Source of the DNA: Malachius bipustulatus | Taxonomy: Eukaryota > Arthropoda > Insecta > Coleoptera > Melyridae | Length of the DNA: 64,000 nt | Direction of reading: 5' to 3' | Assembly: GCA_910589415.1 (NCBI GenBank) | Contig: OU342639.1 | Span: 23,754,268-23,818,267, forward strand | Shown: positions 35,749 through 48,896 of the stretch, piece by piece | How the letters are laid out: every line of letters starts with the position of its first letter | How positions within the stretch are numbered: the stretch's first letter is position 1 | Position numbers and translations under genes: made by a program | Notes under the pieces: model-generated | The model's database searches: none | What the model saw: the letters and a program-made list of their open reading frames with translations, nothing else | What the model was told of the DNA's origin: nothing

Positions 35749-36126
35749 ATGGGTACGTTCACCTGACGTCAACTGTTGAATAGCAGCGCAAAACGGTTGA
35801 GTGTTAGTTGTTGCAACATGTTGGAAATAGTCTGAACGCATTGTTGACATCGAGAGATATGTGACATGTTTCTGGATACGATTCAAGTTCATAGAAGTAA
35901 TTATTAGCATTTATTTGTCGCTGATTGTATCAGGAACATTCTTACTTGCAACTTTTACTTCCCACTTGGCGCATGTCCGCAATATACACGTTGACTGTGC
36001 TGAGCGTGAAATATTTACGCTCACAAAAATACTCAACAGTTGAACAACAGTTGTAAGTGAGCGGTATGTCTGAACGCAAGCGCTATCTCAACAACTCAAC
36101 GGTTGACGTCAGGTGAACGTACCCAT
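35749..36126. mobile_element. Inverted-repeat element, about 375 bp, GGGTACGTTCACCTGACGTC ends
   Basis: The left end GGGTACGTTCACCTGACGTC is repeated in reverse at the right (GACGTCAGGTGAACGTACCC, ending 36125). Inner parts also pair loosely (AACTGTTGAA/CAACAGTTG). I cannot settle the target duplication. It abuts the Penelope-like remnant. The ends contain TGACGTCA-like sequence, as in the 15.5-kb family. Confidence 0.75.
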
Positions 36127-36127
36127 T

Positions 36128-37130
36128 GTCAGTACAATATCTATGAATTAAATAGGAATAAATAGAGCTGAGACCTCTCACATCTGAATACTTATTTAAA
36201 CAATGCGGATCCTTTGAATTCTTTGAAATCTCAATCATCTCCTGGATCAGTCTTTTCTTATAATTTGACTCTCTAATTAAGATCACAGCCTCCTCAAATT
36301 TAGGGGTGCGTTGTGTTTCATGTGCATGCTGAGTGAGTGCACACGCACAGTTAAGTTTGGCTCTTCTACAACCGCTTGTCTTTTAGTTTCCCCAATATAA
36401 ACTAGGTCACAGTCATGGCAGGGGACCCTGTATACTACATTGCGAGCAGTGCTGTGCCGTATTCTTTACCTCTATTCTTTACGCGATTCTTTACGGGTAA
36501 AGAATTAATTCTTTACATGGACTTTTTCGAGGTAAACCAGGTAAAGAATGTAAAAAAAGGAAAGTACGTGAAGAATGTAAAGAAAAAGAAAAAAAGAAGA
36601 AGAATAAATAATTCAAATTTATGATTATTATTTCTTAAAATAATTTATGTAGGTATCTAATTAATTATTACTAAATAATAATAAACAATGTATGCCTCAT
36701 TTTTTATTGATTGAATGAGTATTATGATTATTATTGGTAACCCTCACCCTACATTTTAGGTCGCCTATTTATTTTGAATTTTATTGTGATTATCTGGACT
36801 GAAATTAATGTTGAATAAGGTTTTAAGGTTGAGTAAGGAAGTAAAAAGGCAGGTTTTCTTGGTTTATTTATTTAACTCAGTTACACTATTTGTATTCCAG
36901 TATTCCTCACTATAATTAGTTAGAATCGAGAATTTTCAAAGATGTGAACGTTTTTTAGATCGGTTAAATGTTAACCGATTTATTTAACACACGTCTTCTT
37001 TACGTATTCTCTACATTCTTTACGTCAAACGTAGAGGATGAAATCTTTACGCGTAAAGGCACATCACTGATTGCGAGTCTTATCTTTAATGTTGGAAAAA
37101 TAATGGCCCAGTAGGTTAATGGTTTTTTTC
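36128..37130 (-). pseudogene. Penelope-like element, GIY-YIG endonuclease end, interrupted by a hAT element
   Basis: Minus-strand fragments, in order: NIKDKTRNVVYRVPCHDCDL (37100-37078 joined across the insertion to 36438), VYIGETKRQ, then in another frame HAHETQRTPKFEEAVIL, ESNYKKRLIQEMIEI and LSSIYSYLI. This is the C-terminal GIY-YIG nuclease region of Penelope-like retroelements (V-Y-x-G-x-T core). The frame is split by the hAT insertion (36447-37069) and by at least one frameshift, so it is inactive. Confidence 0.75.
36447..37069. mobile_element. hAT-type miniature element, 623 bp, perfect 8-bp target duplication
   Basis: Ends are CAGTGCTGTGCC and GGCACATCACTG. The eight bases ATTGCGAG stand on both sides (36439-36446 and 37070-37077), and removing the element rejoins a Penelope reading frame. 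Near both ends the octamer TTCTTTAC or its complement GTAAAGAA is repeated several times, forming arrays of sub-terminal motifs. No coding capacity. Confidence 0.9.
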
Positions 37131-37851
37131 CCAAAGAATAAAGATTACCTCGGATTGGGGCAAATCTCAGGGGCAAGATATCTCAGTCCTACAGACAATA
37201 GCAAGCAAGAAAGATGGGTTCGAACTTCGAACAAAGAAAGAACGAAGCGTGATATGAATGCGTGCATGAAAGCAAAGCGTAAAACGAAGACCAGGATCTG
37301 ACACTTCTGACAGCATTGACAGGAATGACACATCTATATCTGGTCGTGGTCACGTCTGGCAACATCGCGATACGGGCCTCTGGTATGTGTACATTTATTA
37401 GCCGCTCCTGTCAATCTCCTGTGCCTGTGTTCACTGTTCGGGTGTTTTGTTTTCACTTTTCATTTATATAGTTTCATTTCATTAAATTTTAATTTTAGTT
37501 GTAAAAGGCCGAGAGTGTCGTATGTCGTAGCACTCGCGTAGCGTAGTGTTGGTGTACCCTGTTGAGTATATTAATACCTATATAAGAAGTAGAGTAGTAG
37601 TGTTATCAAAAATAAAGAATATTCGACGTTTATGAAGCTTGGTTTCCCATTTTTTAATAAAAAATATCAACATGAATATTTTTTAAATTTTAGAAGAGTT
37701 CTTGAAAGCAGCAAAAAAAAAATGTAACATCAAGCGGAGTTATTAACTTTTTGAACATGGGTATGAAATTGATCTGTTTTGCATTCATATATTGACATCA
37801 GTTTTATGGTAGCTGATAAGGTTTTTTTATTAATGTGTAATCCTTTTTTAG
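37131..37851. other. Region before the first recognised FRMD4 exon
   Basis: No certain exon. 37370-37560 is less AT-rich and could hold the promoter or a 5' exon of the FRMD4/stepping stone gene. The first recognised exon begins in mid-codon, so a short coding exon is expected upstream, unless translation starts at the in-frame ATG at 37806. Confidence 0.4.
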
Positions 37852-40800
37852 AAGATGATGTAAACGTTAATAAACTTGAAGACGGTAAAATTGTCAAAAT
37901 GGGAGCTGCTGGGAATCCAAATGCTGCTCGGGTAGCTGTTTTACAGGAAAGGAAAAAAGTTATTGAAGAATTGTTAGTAAAAAAAAATCAGGAATTGAGG
38001 CAGTTATGTGTCCAGGTTAGTTTTTACAGTTATTATACTAATAATCATGTATTCTGTAGCCAGAGTATACAAATATATTTATAAATATAACCTAATTTAA
38101 GTGATCATTTATAAACATTGAAATGACACATACACACATAAAACATAAAACTTTTCATCAACCCGGGTGCACATTGTAACACAAGCGACAACGCACAGGG
38201 CAGACTGCACAGCATAGAAAAAAACTGCGGTAGAACTGCTGAATCGCGACGGTTTTACCCCTACGCTGGCCCCCCTCCACTCTCTCTGCTAGCTCTGAGT
38301 CGACAGGCTCTCAGCGTTGCCACATAAAATCCGTGTCTCCGTTCTCCTACGGCCTTAAAGTGTCATTTTTGGTTACAAATAATATTAAAACACTTATTTA
38401 CTGCAGTAAGTCAGGTCTTTGGTCAGGGTAGGTTTTTTTCCTTCAAATATTCGTAAAATGAAAAAAAAACCTACCCTGACCAAATACCTGACGGAACCGG
38501 TAGCTACTTATTACGGTCTCGTGCGGAAGCGGGCAGGAAGCACGCAGGATTGTCTGCAGAACGTAGGAGAAGGGCTTGCATATGGAAACGCTGAGAACGT
38601 GTCGGAGCGTAGCAAGCAGAGAGAGTGGAGGGGGGTCAGCGTAGGGGTAAAACCGTCGCGATTCAGCAGCTTAACCAAAACTGCATGCAGGTTATCAGAG
38701 ACGTGACTAAGCCCACATTGATTGACAGTTTTGGGGAAGTCTCTTTCTTTCAACTTTGTTTTCATGTAATCAGAATGACTGGTGTCATACACGAACAGTT
38801 TCGATCAGTTTTTCAAAATTTTTGTATATATAAGTACTAAAAGTAGTTAGATTAGATTCATCGTGCGTGAGCCATTGTGACACCTCCACTGCGACCGAAT
38901 GTCTATTGTGGCTCACATCTAATCGTGCTGGTGTTACATTAACTCCATCAGGTCAGCCTTTTTAAGAAAGCTGACCATCTTGACTGTTTCTAATGTATCT
39001 AATGTATCCAGGTCCTAAAAGTAGTGAACTAACTAAAAGTCGTTATAAAACAATTTTAAAATAATAAATTAATCGACATGCTGCACAGACTTGGAAGTCT
39101 CGCACAGGAAACTGTGTCTGGGACACTCAACGAAGCATGTTGTTTATCGAATAGTTTTACCCGGTCCTGCCTTGCGTCTCATTACTGGAAATATTTGTTT
39201 ACAAAAACATGTTTTTTATTTATTTTTAAACAGGGAAATCCCTATGGCGCTCTGGGAACGGTACATAAGCTAAAATATGAAGAAAGTTAAAATAATTTTG
39301 GGTAAATATTTACATCCACACGTGTCCTAAGTTCCATCAATTTTTTCGGGACCAAGGAGCGAATTAGGGGTGCTGGGTGGGTAAGAAGCTAAAAACAGCC
39401 ATTGCAAACTAATAATAACTAAGTCACAACTGAGGCCTCTTTGACACTAAGGTCGCATTGCTATTTTTTTCTTCACTTCAGGGCAAGGAATATCTTCGAG
39501 ATTAACAGTAGCGCACAATTTTGAAATTTTCATTTATTTTGCATTTATATTCCAAAAATCATTGCACCAATCCCTGTGGACTGGACACGATATGTGAAAG
39601 TGGATATAGCGCCGGTCTGTCTCTGTAAGCTTCGAAGCACTTGGCATTGTCGTGAAGTGGTTACATCCGTGATTCGCGGTATCTAATCGACGCCTCTTGT
39701 CAGAACCGCACTCTCAAAACCGATTGTTTAGGCTTTTTTTTGCTTTCCCTTTCATTTGCAAAGCAAATGAATACCTTCCTGGTGTTACTATAGGTATATT
39801 CTCCACCCCTATATAGGTGCCATAGTGAAACTGTGGGAGCCGCGGATGTATATAATGACCAATAGTTTTTGAAACCCCTGTATCTTGATTAAAAAACATT
39901 TTTGGAAAAAAATATTTGAACTTTCTTCATATTTTAGCTTTTTCTACAAACTCTTGAATTTATGGTACTTATCATAGGGGGAGTTGTTTGTACAGTGATT
40001 AAGCACTTAACCATATTCAAATTGCCTAATCTGTGATTATCTTCAACGGTGTAAAAAGTTGAATACTGATAATCAGTTAATCACAGTAAAAAGTATGTAA
40101 ATCTGTGGTTTGGTTAATCGCAGATTTTTGGGTGATTTAAAACTATTTGAACATGCTCAAAGTGACAGTTTTACATGTCATCATTCATTTGTCAATTAAA
40201 AATAAAAATAAACCCCAAATAACGATCATAGAAGTATTTATTGATATAATTACCATCTTTTATAATTAAAAGTAGGTATTTAATTTGAAAAGTAGGCATA
40301 TTGTGACAGTAAAAGTATAAAAAATGTCAAATTTATCATCATCATCATCATCATCTGTGTTTCTCACTTCTTCCAACCAACCAGTTGAATGACCTCGAGT
40401 TTAATAAGAAATAGATGGGATAACTGTCTATCGATCGCTTTGAACTTGAAAAAACAAAGTACTAGGTACTGAGTAAGTACCTACCTTCAATAATTCTTCC
40501 TGTAAATAAAATTTTACCTTTAAAATGATTTTATCGTCATTATAATAATAACTTGGCATTTTCATAGTACGAGTACCTAACCTACCTAAGAAGACGATTC
40601 ATTTGTCGGATTTATTTCCTATTGAGGTTTCTTATAATTAATTTTTATTGTAGGTAGGTAGGCAGGGATTACTTATTTATTTATTTATTATTGTTTCAAC
40701 AGGGCAAGCCCCATACAAAAAATATAAATTTGAAATAGGTGTGTAGCTTAAAAAATACAACAATAAAAAAGTAAAATACAAGTAACTAAATAAGAAGTAT

Positions 40801-43800
40801 TACAAAAATACCCAAAAAACAATACAAAAGTTTATTCATATTTTTGTAAATTTTTTGATTTGCCTTTAACTTGAAAGATGGATGAACAATATAAATCCAA
40901 CCAGGTAGCATTAACATTGCACCTTTCAGATAATCTATGCACTGCACTCTTTTTTTGACCATCACGCAATGTTGGATTCAGAAAATAATAATTATTCGAC
41001 CTGAGTCTTCTAGGAGGAATATAAAAATTAAATCTATACAATAATTCTGAACAATCAATCAAACCAGAAAAGATCTTAAAAGCAAATAATATATATAATG
41101 TATAGTACTGGAAGAGTTTAGATTATTCACATTCTTAAAAAAAAAAAATTGGAATTATTTTAATATAACAGACTCACTGATGATTTTTTTTAGGAAGCCG
41201 AATTGACAGGTATTATGCCTTTGGAAATGCCGTTAGAGCCAGGAGAATCACCACCTGCTATAAGAAGGCGAGTGGGCACTTCTTACGAATTATCAGAGAA
41301 TCTGATTCAAAATGGAACTAGCGAAGATGAAGAGTTAATGACTTTGGAATTGCAAATCCAGTTGCATGCCAATATGGCCGAAGCGGCACTTGGTCTGGCT
41401 AATGAAGGCAACACCACAAAGGTTGTATTTTGTTGAGACAAAGTATTGATTTTATTGAATTTGATGTAATTAATTTCCACAGACTATTCGACGTCAGCAT
41501 ATGTCAGAGTACCAAAAACATAAACAAGAACATAAAGCTTTACAGGACAAATTAGCCGCTCTGAAAGAAAAGCAGTTACTTGAGCAACAATTAAGAGAGC
41601 AGCAATTGCAGAGAATGTCTAGGTCTAGTGAACAGGGTGAGCTATGAAATTTTTTGGTCGCTGTTCATTTCTGTTCATTGTAACCATATGGGTTTTCCAT
41701 GTGTTTTAATTTGAACTATTCTTCACATTTGAGCAGTTCACAGGTGGTTTGCTTCAACTAAAAAAATCACTGTGTATGCTCAACATGTGGCGCACATTCT
41801 GTATTTTCACTAATATCCGTCATAGGTTTAGTTCCGATCTGCAACAAAAAATAATTTTATTACAAGCTTCGAATGTCTCTGAGTAGGGATACTTTCACTA
41901 CTATATCACTCGTTTAGGACAAAAGTGAGCACCTTTTTTAAGAAGCTTGTAAACAGGTTCCCACAGAAACATCAATCCACTGAGTTTGATGACGAACTTA
42001 AACTGATGTGTCAAGATAATTCTTTACAATGTTTCAAGCTATTGAAACTTGTCTTGGGGCACTCTTTGGCCAGTTAACTGACTGCACAATATTTCTACTG
42101 TTCGAAAATTTTCAACATCCATTCAACGCTTTCTCTAAAATTAAATTCTGAATTCATTATAAAAATCGTTAAATTCATAGTAAAATTCATTATAAAAATA
42201 ACTTAAAACTACAGTAAGTTTTTGTCAAAACAGTACTAATGTAAGCCACATTTTTCGATTTTATAAACTCAACCAAATTAATTTAAACAAAAAACAAAAC
42301 AAAAGAATATTACCCCTATTATAAAATTGAACATCCTTGATCAATATTGAAATAATAAAATGGCATGACATTGACAATTTGTAAACGTCACTTCGTGTAA
42401 TCGAGACGAGAGTTAGAAATGGGCTAACTGATTAACAGAGCAGTTATGAATCGAGTCGTTACTAAAGATACTTAATGAGTACAATAGAAGATTGAATATA
42501 TTTGTCATGATTATCCATGATGCCTACTCTCATTAGTTTCTCTTATTTATATCTAGCTCTTGACTCACATCTGAATAATTTTTCCAACTTCTTTCAGTGT
42601 TTATCAGTTTATGGTATCGGGGTCATATGTTTTTACCCAATTAACTTGTATAATCGAAGTTCAGCTGTTACTGGAAAACATGAGCATGAGATGCAGCAAA
42701 TTTTCTGTCTACTTGCACCCACTTACAGCTATTTTATTCTGAAGATGTATTTTCAAGAGTTTTACGCATTTTTCATTGTGAATGTTCACTTTTCTTTATT
42801 TATTGCAGATATTCCAAATTAATTAAAATGAATTGAAAAGATAATTCAAATGAATTTCAAAATATCTGTTATCGTTTGTTGCTAATAGAGTTCTGGTGTT
42901 ATTTTTATTTTTAACTAATTAATGGAATGGAAAGTTAGACATAGTATTATGATAAAATTTTTTTTTAATTTTACAACCAATAGGTTGTGTATAAAACTTT
43001 TTTCTACTCTTATTGAATAATATTCCAATTATTAGAGCTTCTTGGATGATCCGCTGGACCAATCAAAAGCTATAAATTTGATAAACAGAGCAAAGCTGTG
43101 AATAGGAACGATAACTGACATTTCTCAGAATTCACGCGTGCGCAGTCGGTACTCGGTACCAGAAGTTGATCCAAGTAGTAAAATAAATAATGTTCTTTTT
43201 TTATATAAAATAGTAGAAAAAGCATAATATTACATTCACGATTATGGCCATTATTCACTTGACGATGACAATGCCACTCTTTAAAATGTTAACATTATCA
43301 TCATCTCGTGAATAATGGCTTCATAATCGCTCATATAATAATTATACTATTATTTCAGATGACAGTATCTCTGTAACAACTGCTGTAATGAACTCATTCG
43401 TAAAAGATGAAGGTCGTCATAGCTTGAGGTCATTACGGTATACATTATCTGGTGATGTCACTAGTGATCCTCGGTTATCCTCATTACATGTACGATCGGC
43501 TAGCAGGAAATCTGAAAGTAGTTACATTGACAGTTCTTACCCACGTTCTGAAGATATATTAGCTAGTGGTGTTTATCGCCTTAGCATTAATGGTTATAAG
43601 AATTATCTTGAAAGGTGAGTAGTTGTTGCAAAAATTCGAGAGCTGTGATTATTTAAAGTTACATTACAGGCGTGAAAATATGTTGGGTTCTTATCAGCAA
43701 AATAACACAGTATATCAAGTCTCAGCAAGTCAATATCCCAACGATTGTACTGTAAACTACCAGCAAAGTCATCGTTCTACTACTCCTATTAGTCATAGTC

Positions 43801-45702
43801 CTGAACAAGTAGATAATTGTAATAATATTCAATCTCACATTCCCCATCTTCAACATCAGAAAAACCCTCATATGTTACACCATCCTCCCAATTTGCTACA
43901 CAGTCAGCAGCTCAGACAACAATACAGTCCATTACCGATGCCTCTTCAGCAACATAGTCCATACATGACTCGACATAGTACACAGATGTCACACTATTTT
44001 AACCCTCTCACTTCCCAGCAACAGATGTCCCATTACCATAATCAAAACAGTCCTCAAGCTATTCATCATCAGCGATCTTCTACTTCAGTAATATCACATT
44101 CGCAACACATCACAGTTAAACAGATCTCCGATCATAACAAGAACATGTTGCATTATGCAACCATCCAGAATTCACAAGTTATTCAACAGCAGTGTAGTCC
44201 TAGTCCTAATCGTACTCCCCAGAAAATTTCATGTGCTCCTCAACCTCTTTGTTCACAATCTCAGAATGTCGAGTCATCTCTGAGAGTTTCAGCAAATCCC
44301 CTTCAATTGCAACCCCATCAGCAATACGAACAAAATACTATTTCCTCAGGACTTGGTGGGTGTTGGAAAAAAATGGAGAGTGGTGAAATAATTTGGTGCA
44401 ATACATTGGACTGGCAGGTAGACAAGAGGTATGTCTTGTTTTATTAATGTTTTGATATTTCAAAGGACTTGTCATGTAAGTTAAATTAAATCTTTTAGAT
44501 TTGGTAGTTTGGATCGACGGAAAAATAAAAGAATACTAAAACGCATATCACCGTCTGATAGATTAGCCGCACTTACTGACGTACCAACATCATACCAAGA
44601 TCATATCAGAACAGCATCTGTCAAATCAGCTCAGGTATGCCATGAGATTTTGTGGTATTGCTGGGATTTTTTCAAGAATGTATTTTATAGGTTATAAATA
44701 GAAAATCCCATGATAACAGACAACTTGTACGTACACAATCATTGGGAAGTGTTGGAACTCAAACACTAGATGGTATTTGGCCTAGTGATGATAATTCTTC
44801 TTGTGAAAGTGATCATCATAATTTTAAAGACCGAAGTCTGAAGAAGAATAAACAAAAACAATGGTGGGGTGATTACACAATTTTGTGGTTGGAATTGTTA
44901 AATTATGAATTGTTTTTTAGGTTAGAAACTTCTTTAGATGGACCAGTTTCTCCTACTAACTCGCTGGCACAGTCACAGTCTTCGGTCATGTCTGTATCTG
45001 TCCTTGCTCCGGAGGAGAAATATTTATTACCGTCGCCTTCTCAATCTTATACAACTACCCACCCAATTATTCAGTCTCCTGTTCACGTTTCTCCAGGACC
45101 TGTTCTTCCAAAGTCTTCCATGGAAATACCGGCTGAATCAAATCCAAATCAACGGCTACATGAAGCTAATCTGGAAGTTTATAATAATAATGTTCCGAAA
45201 AATTGCACTGTAGTACAGGCCGGCCAGTGTAAGCCTTATCATGAAGAAACGAAGCCCTTTGAAATGTCGGACTATTATAAATATTCCACAAAGTTTAAAA
45301 AATCACCTCTGAAACAAGAGAATAAATCTCTTAGAAAGCACAACCAAAGTTTTACCCAAGACTACAAGGCTCAGAAAAATTTGAATGATTCTTTTGATGA
45401 ATGCGTTCAACCAAATCAGGCCGATTCGAGTCTGTAAGTTATAGTACATCAAGCTCTTACTCTGCCCTGTTCTCTAAAAATTGTATGTTCTTGGTTTCAG
45501 TAATATAAACAACGAATCTTTAAGCAACACGAAAGCAATTCATTCGTCTGTAGATTTGGATCAGATGGGCTCTAATGAGGGGCATTTCGTAAGAGAGGTG
45601 AATACTTGGTACCAAAACCATCACGAACAACACCCCTTTGAAAACAATTCTATACTCTCTTCACAATTGAAAAACAGCAGGTCTACAGACACATTAGTTT
45701 GA
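37852..45702 (+). CDS. sstn: FRMD4/stepping stone-like cytohesin adaptor
   Basis: Exons: 37852-38015, 41194-41421, 41483-41636, 43359-43614, 43670-44428, 44499-44634, 44691-45433 and 45501-45702. All junctions are GT/AG and phases close, giving about 879 residues from the first seen exon. The cytohesin-binding CUPID region of FRMD4 is clear: VLQERKKVIEELLVKKNQEL, EAELTGIMPLEMPLEPGE and PPAIRRRVGTSYELSE. A coiled coil (HKALQDKLAALKEKQLLEQQ), a Gln/His/Pro-rich disordered exon (43670-44428) and the conserved end VREVNTWYQNHHEQ follow. Drosophila stepping stone and mammalian FRMD4 recruit cytohesin Arf-GEFs to membranes and junctions. No FERM domain is visible in the window. The first recognised exon starts in mid-codon, so the true start is uncertain. 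Bases 44864-44920 read through but also look like a 57-base intron. Confidence 0.88.
38237..38680. mobile_element. Fold-back repeat with near-perfect centre
   Basis: CTGCTGAATCGCGACGGTTT at about 38238 is matched by AAACCGTCGCGATTCAGCAG near 38670. The arms pair through CCCCTACGCTGNCCCCCCTC and AGCGTT, and they meet at a hairpin of ACCTACCCTGACC around 38410-38490 with a loop of about 20 bases. Total about 440 bp, no gene. It is more GC-rich than its surroundings. Confidence 0.8.
39316..39405 (+). repeat. Dispersed repeat shared with 51478-51570
   Basis: The block TTTTTTCGGGACCAAGGAGC, GGGGTGCTGGGTGGGTAAGA and AAAACAGCCATTG recurs in reverse at 51478-51570 with few changes. Function unknown; likely one end of a transposon. 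Confidence 0.7.
39420..39845 (-). repeat. Composite repeat, copy 2
   Basis: Reverse copy of the outer parts of 5160-5840 (AAGGTATTCATTTGC, CAGTTTCACTATGGCACC, GGAATATCTTCGAGATTAAC). It lacks the nested MITE and so shows the state before that insertion. Confidence 0.7.
40668..41062 (-). mobile_element. 5'-truncated LINE, C-terminal reverse-transcriptase end
   Basis: The minus strand from 41062 reads LLYRFNFYIPPRRLRSNNYY and HRLSERCNVN, ending at 40832; this is the extreme C-terminus of insect Jockey/CR1-type LINE polyproteins (RRxRx(N)xxF...R....N). A 3' UTR of about 160 bases follows and ends in an AAATAAATAAATAAGT-like tail at about 40670. Everything upstream is missing, as usual for 5'-truncated insertions. 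Confidence 0.7.
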
Positions 45703-48700
45703 ATTATAATAGATACTTGGGTATGTAAATGTGTCCATGATTTTGTGTTTAATTTGTAATTCTAGTCATTACGGCTAGACTAGCTAAGTGATGAATTCCA
45801 TAGCTTCTGTACAGGGTATGTCAAAATTGCAAACGATTGAGTACCTCTGTAGATACAGGGAAATTTTATTATATTGGAATATAAAATGTTTTCCATAAAA
45901 TGCATCCATATTTATTACTTGTAAATAATAATTATATATTGTTTTATTTTATATAAATTATAACGTGTGTGGTTTACACCTGCAGTAATTATGTAGAGTT
46001 TTTAATTTTTTTTTGTAAATGTATTGATTGATATCTCCTTGCAATGAGAGATACAGAAGTGGTTAAATTATTACAGAAAAAATTGTGCAATTTTATGTTG
46101 AATAAACTAATATCTAATACAAGAGAGAATAAATTAAGGACTGATAATTTCAATAAACTAGTTTTAAATGGAGTGACTGAAATATTTGCTAACGTAAGTT
46201 TAAAAAATAATTTATTACGAACCATTTTTTTTACATCTAGAAGCCCAATAAAACACAATATTTCATGAGACACATTTGTCAAATATTGACAAATTTGTTA
46301 AACAAAATTTTATTACAAAAATTGTCACTTTTATGAAACAGGCCCCAGATTTGATGTTAATGGTAACTTGAGAGAAATAATAATATTGTTTAGGTTTTTG
46401 GGATTTTAGCTTGTTTGTATAAATTGTATGATTTTGATCAAAGATGCATAGGTACATAAATTCATTAATGCATGATAATGCCTCTCAATGTTACCACTTC
46501 AAAGGGTGTTTCCAAAGTAATACTTTTTCCATAGTCTGAGCGAACCGTGTATGATCTTTGTAGCATCATAGGGTGCTGAGAAGGATGTCAAACATGGTTC
46601 GCAAAGCTGTATCATACTGTAGAGGCGTTTTTAATAATGGCAGGCCTAATAAGCCATTGTTGTTTTCGGAAGGTCTTGTTATATGAGAACGATTATCTAT
46701 CAATCGTTTGATCATTCATGCAAAGTATATTGAAAGTTTAAACAAAAGGTTTGAAAATGATAATAAAATTGTTTTCAGATATGATGTTAGTGTTCTAAAT
46801 ACTCTTAATTCAGTTGTTAATTTTAATTTAACTAACTTCTTATTCTCTCAAAAAGTGTCTTTTTACATGAAAAATGAACTACTCTGTATGGAGTTACTTG
46901 TTCCGTTCATTAAGATAAGTCTGATAGTTAACTGTTGAATAAGAATAAAATAAGAATACCTGGTGTTCTATTAAAACAAACTGTTGACTTAATAAAGTTA
47001 ACTTTGAAGTGTCGAGCTTCATTTTGAGAATTCTGCTCAGTAGGTTGATAATTTATTAAAATTTTATTATCACACTTATGAGATAATTTAGTGCCTTTGA
47101 ATACAGCTTGCCCCAAAAGTTGATCACAGAAAAAATCATGGAGTACTGAAAATGCAAGAATAGAAGGAAAATATCAATTTTTGAACCAAACTACAAGATA
47201 GTGGTTCACTGTTTCTTGGTTGAACTTCACAAATCTTCTTGATAGTTTTTTTCCTCCATCAATTCTAGGGCACCCTATCTATATACGAATGCTCATATTA
47301 CTACATTATAGTAATGTATATCTCAATTAAGATAAGCCTCAAAGTGCAAATTTTTCATAATATGGCAAAGCTTTATCAAATGTGATAATTTAGCTTGTAT
47401 TTATTGAAAAATACCCTCAATTCATTGGTGATTTATAATAATACTTCAAATTTTATACAGGGCTAGAACTATATTTATTCAATAGGAATTCATGTCATTT
47501 TTTTCTTTGTTTTGAAGCTATATATTTTGACTGACTACATCTATAGAAATGTAGTTGTTCGGTAATCAATCAGAGAAAAACTATGTTCTTATTAATTTAT
47601 TTATAACTGTTGACAATAAACAAGTAGGTATACATAATAAAATATAAGTATTTGTGATATTAGATTGTCGCTTGGCCTGTTTTCCTACCTGCTTGTAATT
47701 GCCTTCTTTCTCACCATCTTGCTGTTTCTGTTTTTAGTTTATTGGAAAAAAGGTTCGTAGGGAACTTTCAAACATATTATTTAACTACACTCAAGTGTTG
47801 CTACTACATCACTGTCTCTCCAATGTGAACAACAAAGGGCGAAAATGCGAACGATATCAAGAAGTTGAGGTGTGAGGTGTTTCTATGATTACTATAAGTT
47901 GTTTGTGGAATGTAATGTTTTTCTTAGCAAACAAGTATGGCAGTGGATCTGATATAATTGATGGTCATGTTGAAGGTTTAGCTATAGTATCATAAAAATC
48001 ACGATCATTTTATATGCTAGTTTGAGAAGATCTGAGACGATGCCCACTATGTCATTAATGGTATAAGTTTTCGAAACGAGGTGTGGACCTGAGTATGATG
48101 GAACCAGAGGGAGGTGTATGGTGTCATCTCGTAAAAATGCATGAGTGCAGTTGGATAATCCTGGATGACGAAAAACTCGAAGAGTTGAAGGTGTATCAGT
48201 GTATTTTTCTTTACCGGCAAACTAGAAGATTCCATTATGTTTCCACTTGATAATTGGCTTCCCTTTTCCTTGTCTGCATTTCATACACAAATTTTTTCAC
48301 TTTTCAGACTTTTTGACTTTCTTGCTGAGTAAAGTACGGGGAATACTGGTCCCATAGCTTGTTGCAGTAATTACAGATCAAGAATAAAATCTTAAAACAA
48401 TAAAGATCCAAGTCAAGCTCACAAAATTTGTTGGTTTGACCCTTCAACTCAGCAGGGCAGAATAGCTTTATAGTGATGTAAATTTAACAGGGCATGCGTA
48501 AGAAAACTAGGCCAGGCAATTATTTAACATTAACAGTTGGTATTATTAAGGTCCATTAAGTTAACGGGCAGATGTGAACGGGCCAACGTGAATCGATATC
48601 TATGCTCATGCACCGCTCCCAGAGCGTCATAGGGATTTCCCTACAGTGCATGTGCATTTTCAATAAAAAAAAAAAAGATTTCTGTGACCATTTTTGAAGC

Positions 48701-48896
48701 TAATGTCGATGTCAAATTACATTTATTGATATTTTTGTAATCCCTTTCATGGGGAAAACCACTAAATTGCTAGATTTCTTTGTATTCGGAGTCCAGGTGT
48801 GACAATTGTCAAAGCCAACAGCTGCTAGCTGCAAAAATATATCCAAAAGTAAATGTCACACATTCACCGTAAATTAAAATTAAAGTATTTCAATCA
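45703..48896. other. FRMD4 3' region and gene-free stretch
   Basis: The 3' UTR probably ends soon after an AATAAA at 46101-46106. Beyond it only short AT-rich ORFs occur, none with known motifs. Confidence 0.5.

Larger units (their letters stand above)
38016..41193 (+). other. Large repeat-filled intron of the FRMD4/stepping stone gene
   Basis: Holds a fold-back repeat (38237-38680), a dispersed repeat (39316-39405), the second composite repeat (39420-39845) and a truncated LINE (40668-41062), each listed separately. The short array ATCATCATC lies near 40340. Confidence 0.7.

Noticed and set aside
40330..40360. ATC repeat as a possible functional array
   Set aside because: Ordinary trinucleotide microsatellite inside an intron.
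44938..45213. Plus-strand frame of 91 codons
   Set aside because: Shifted frame within FRMD4 exon 7.
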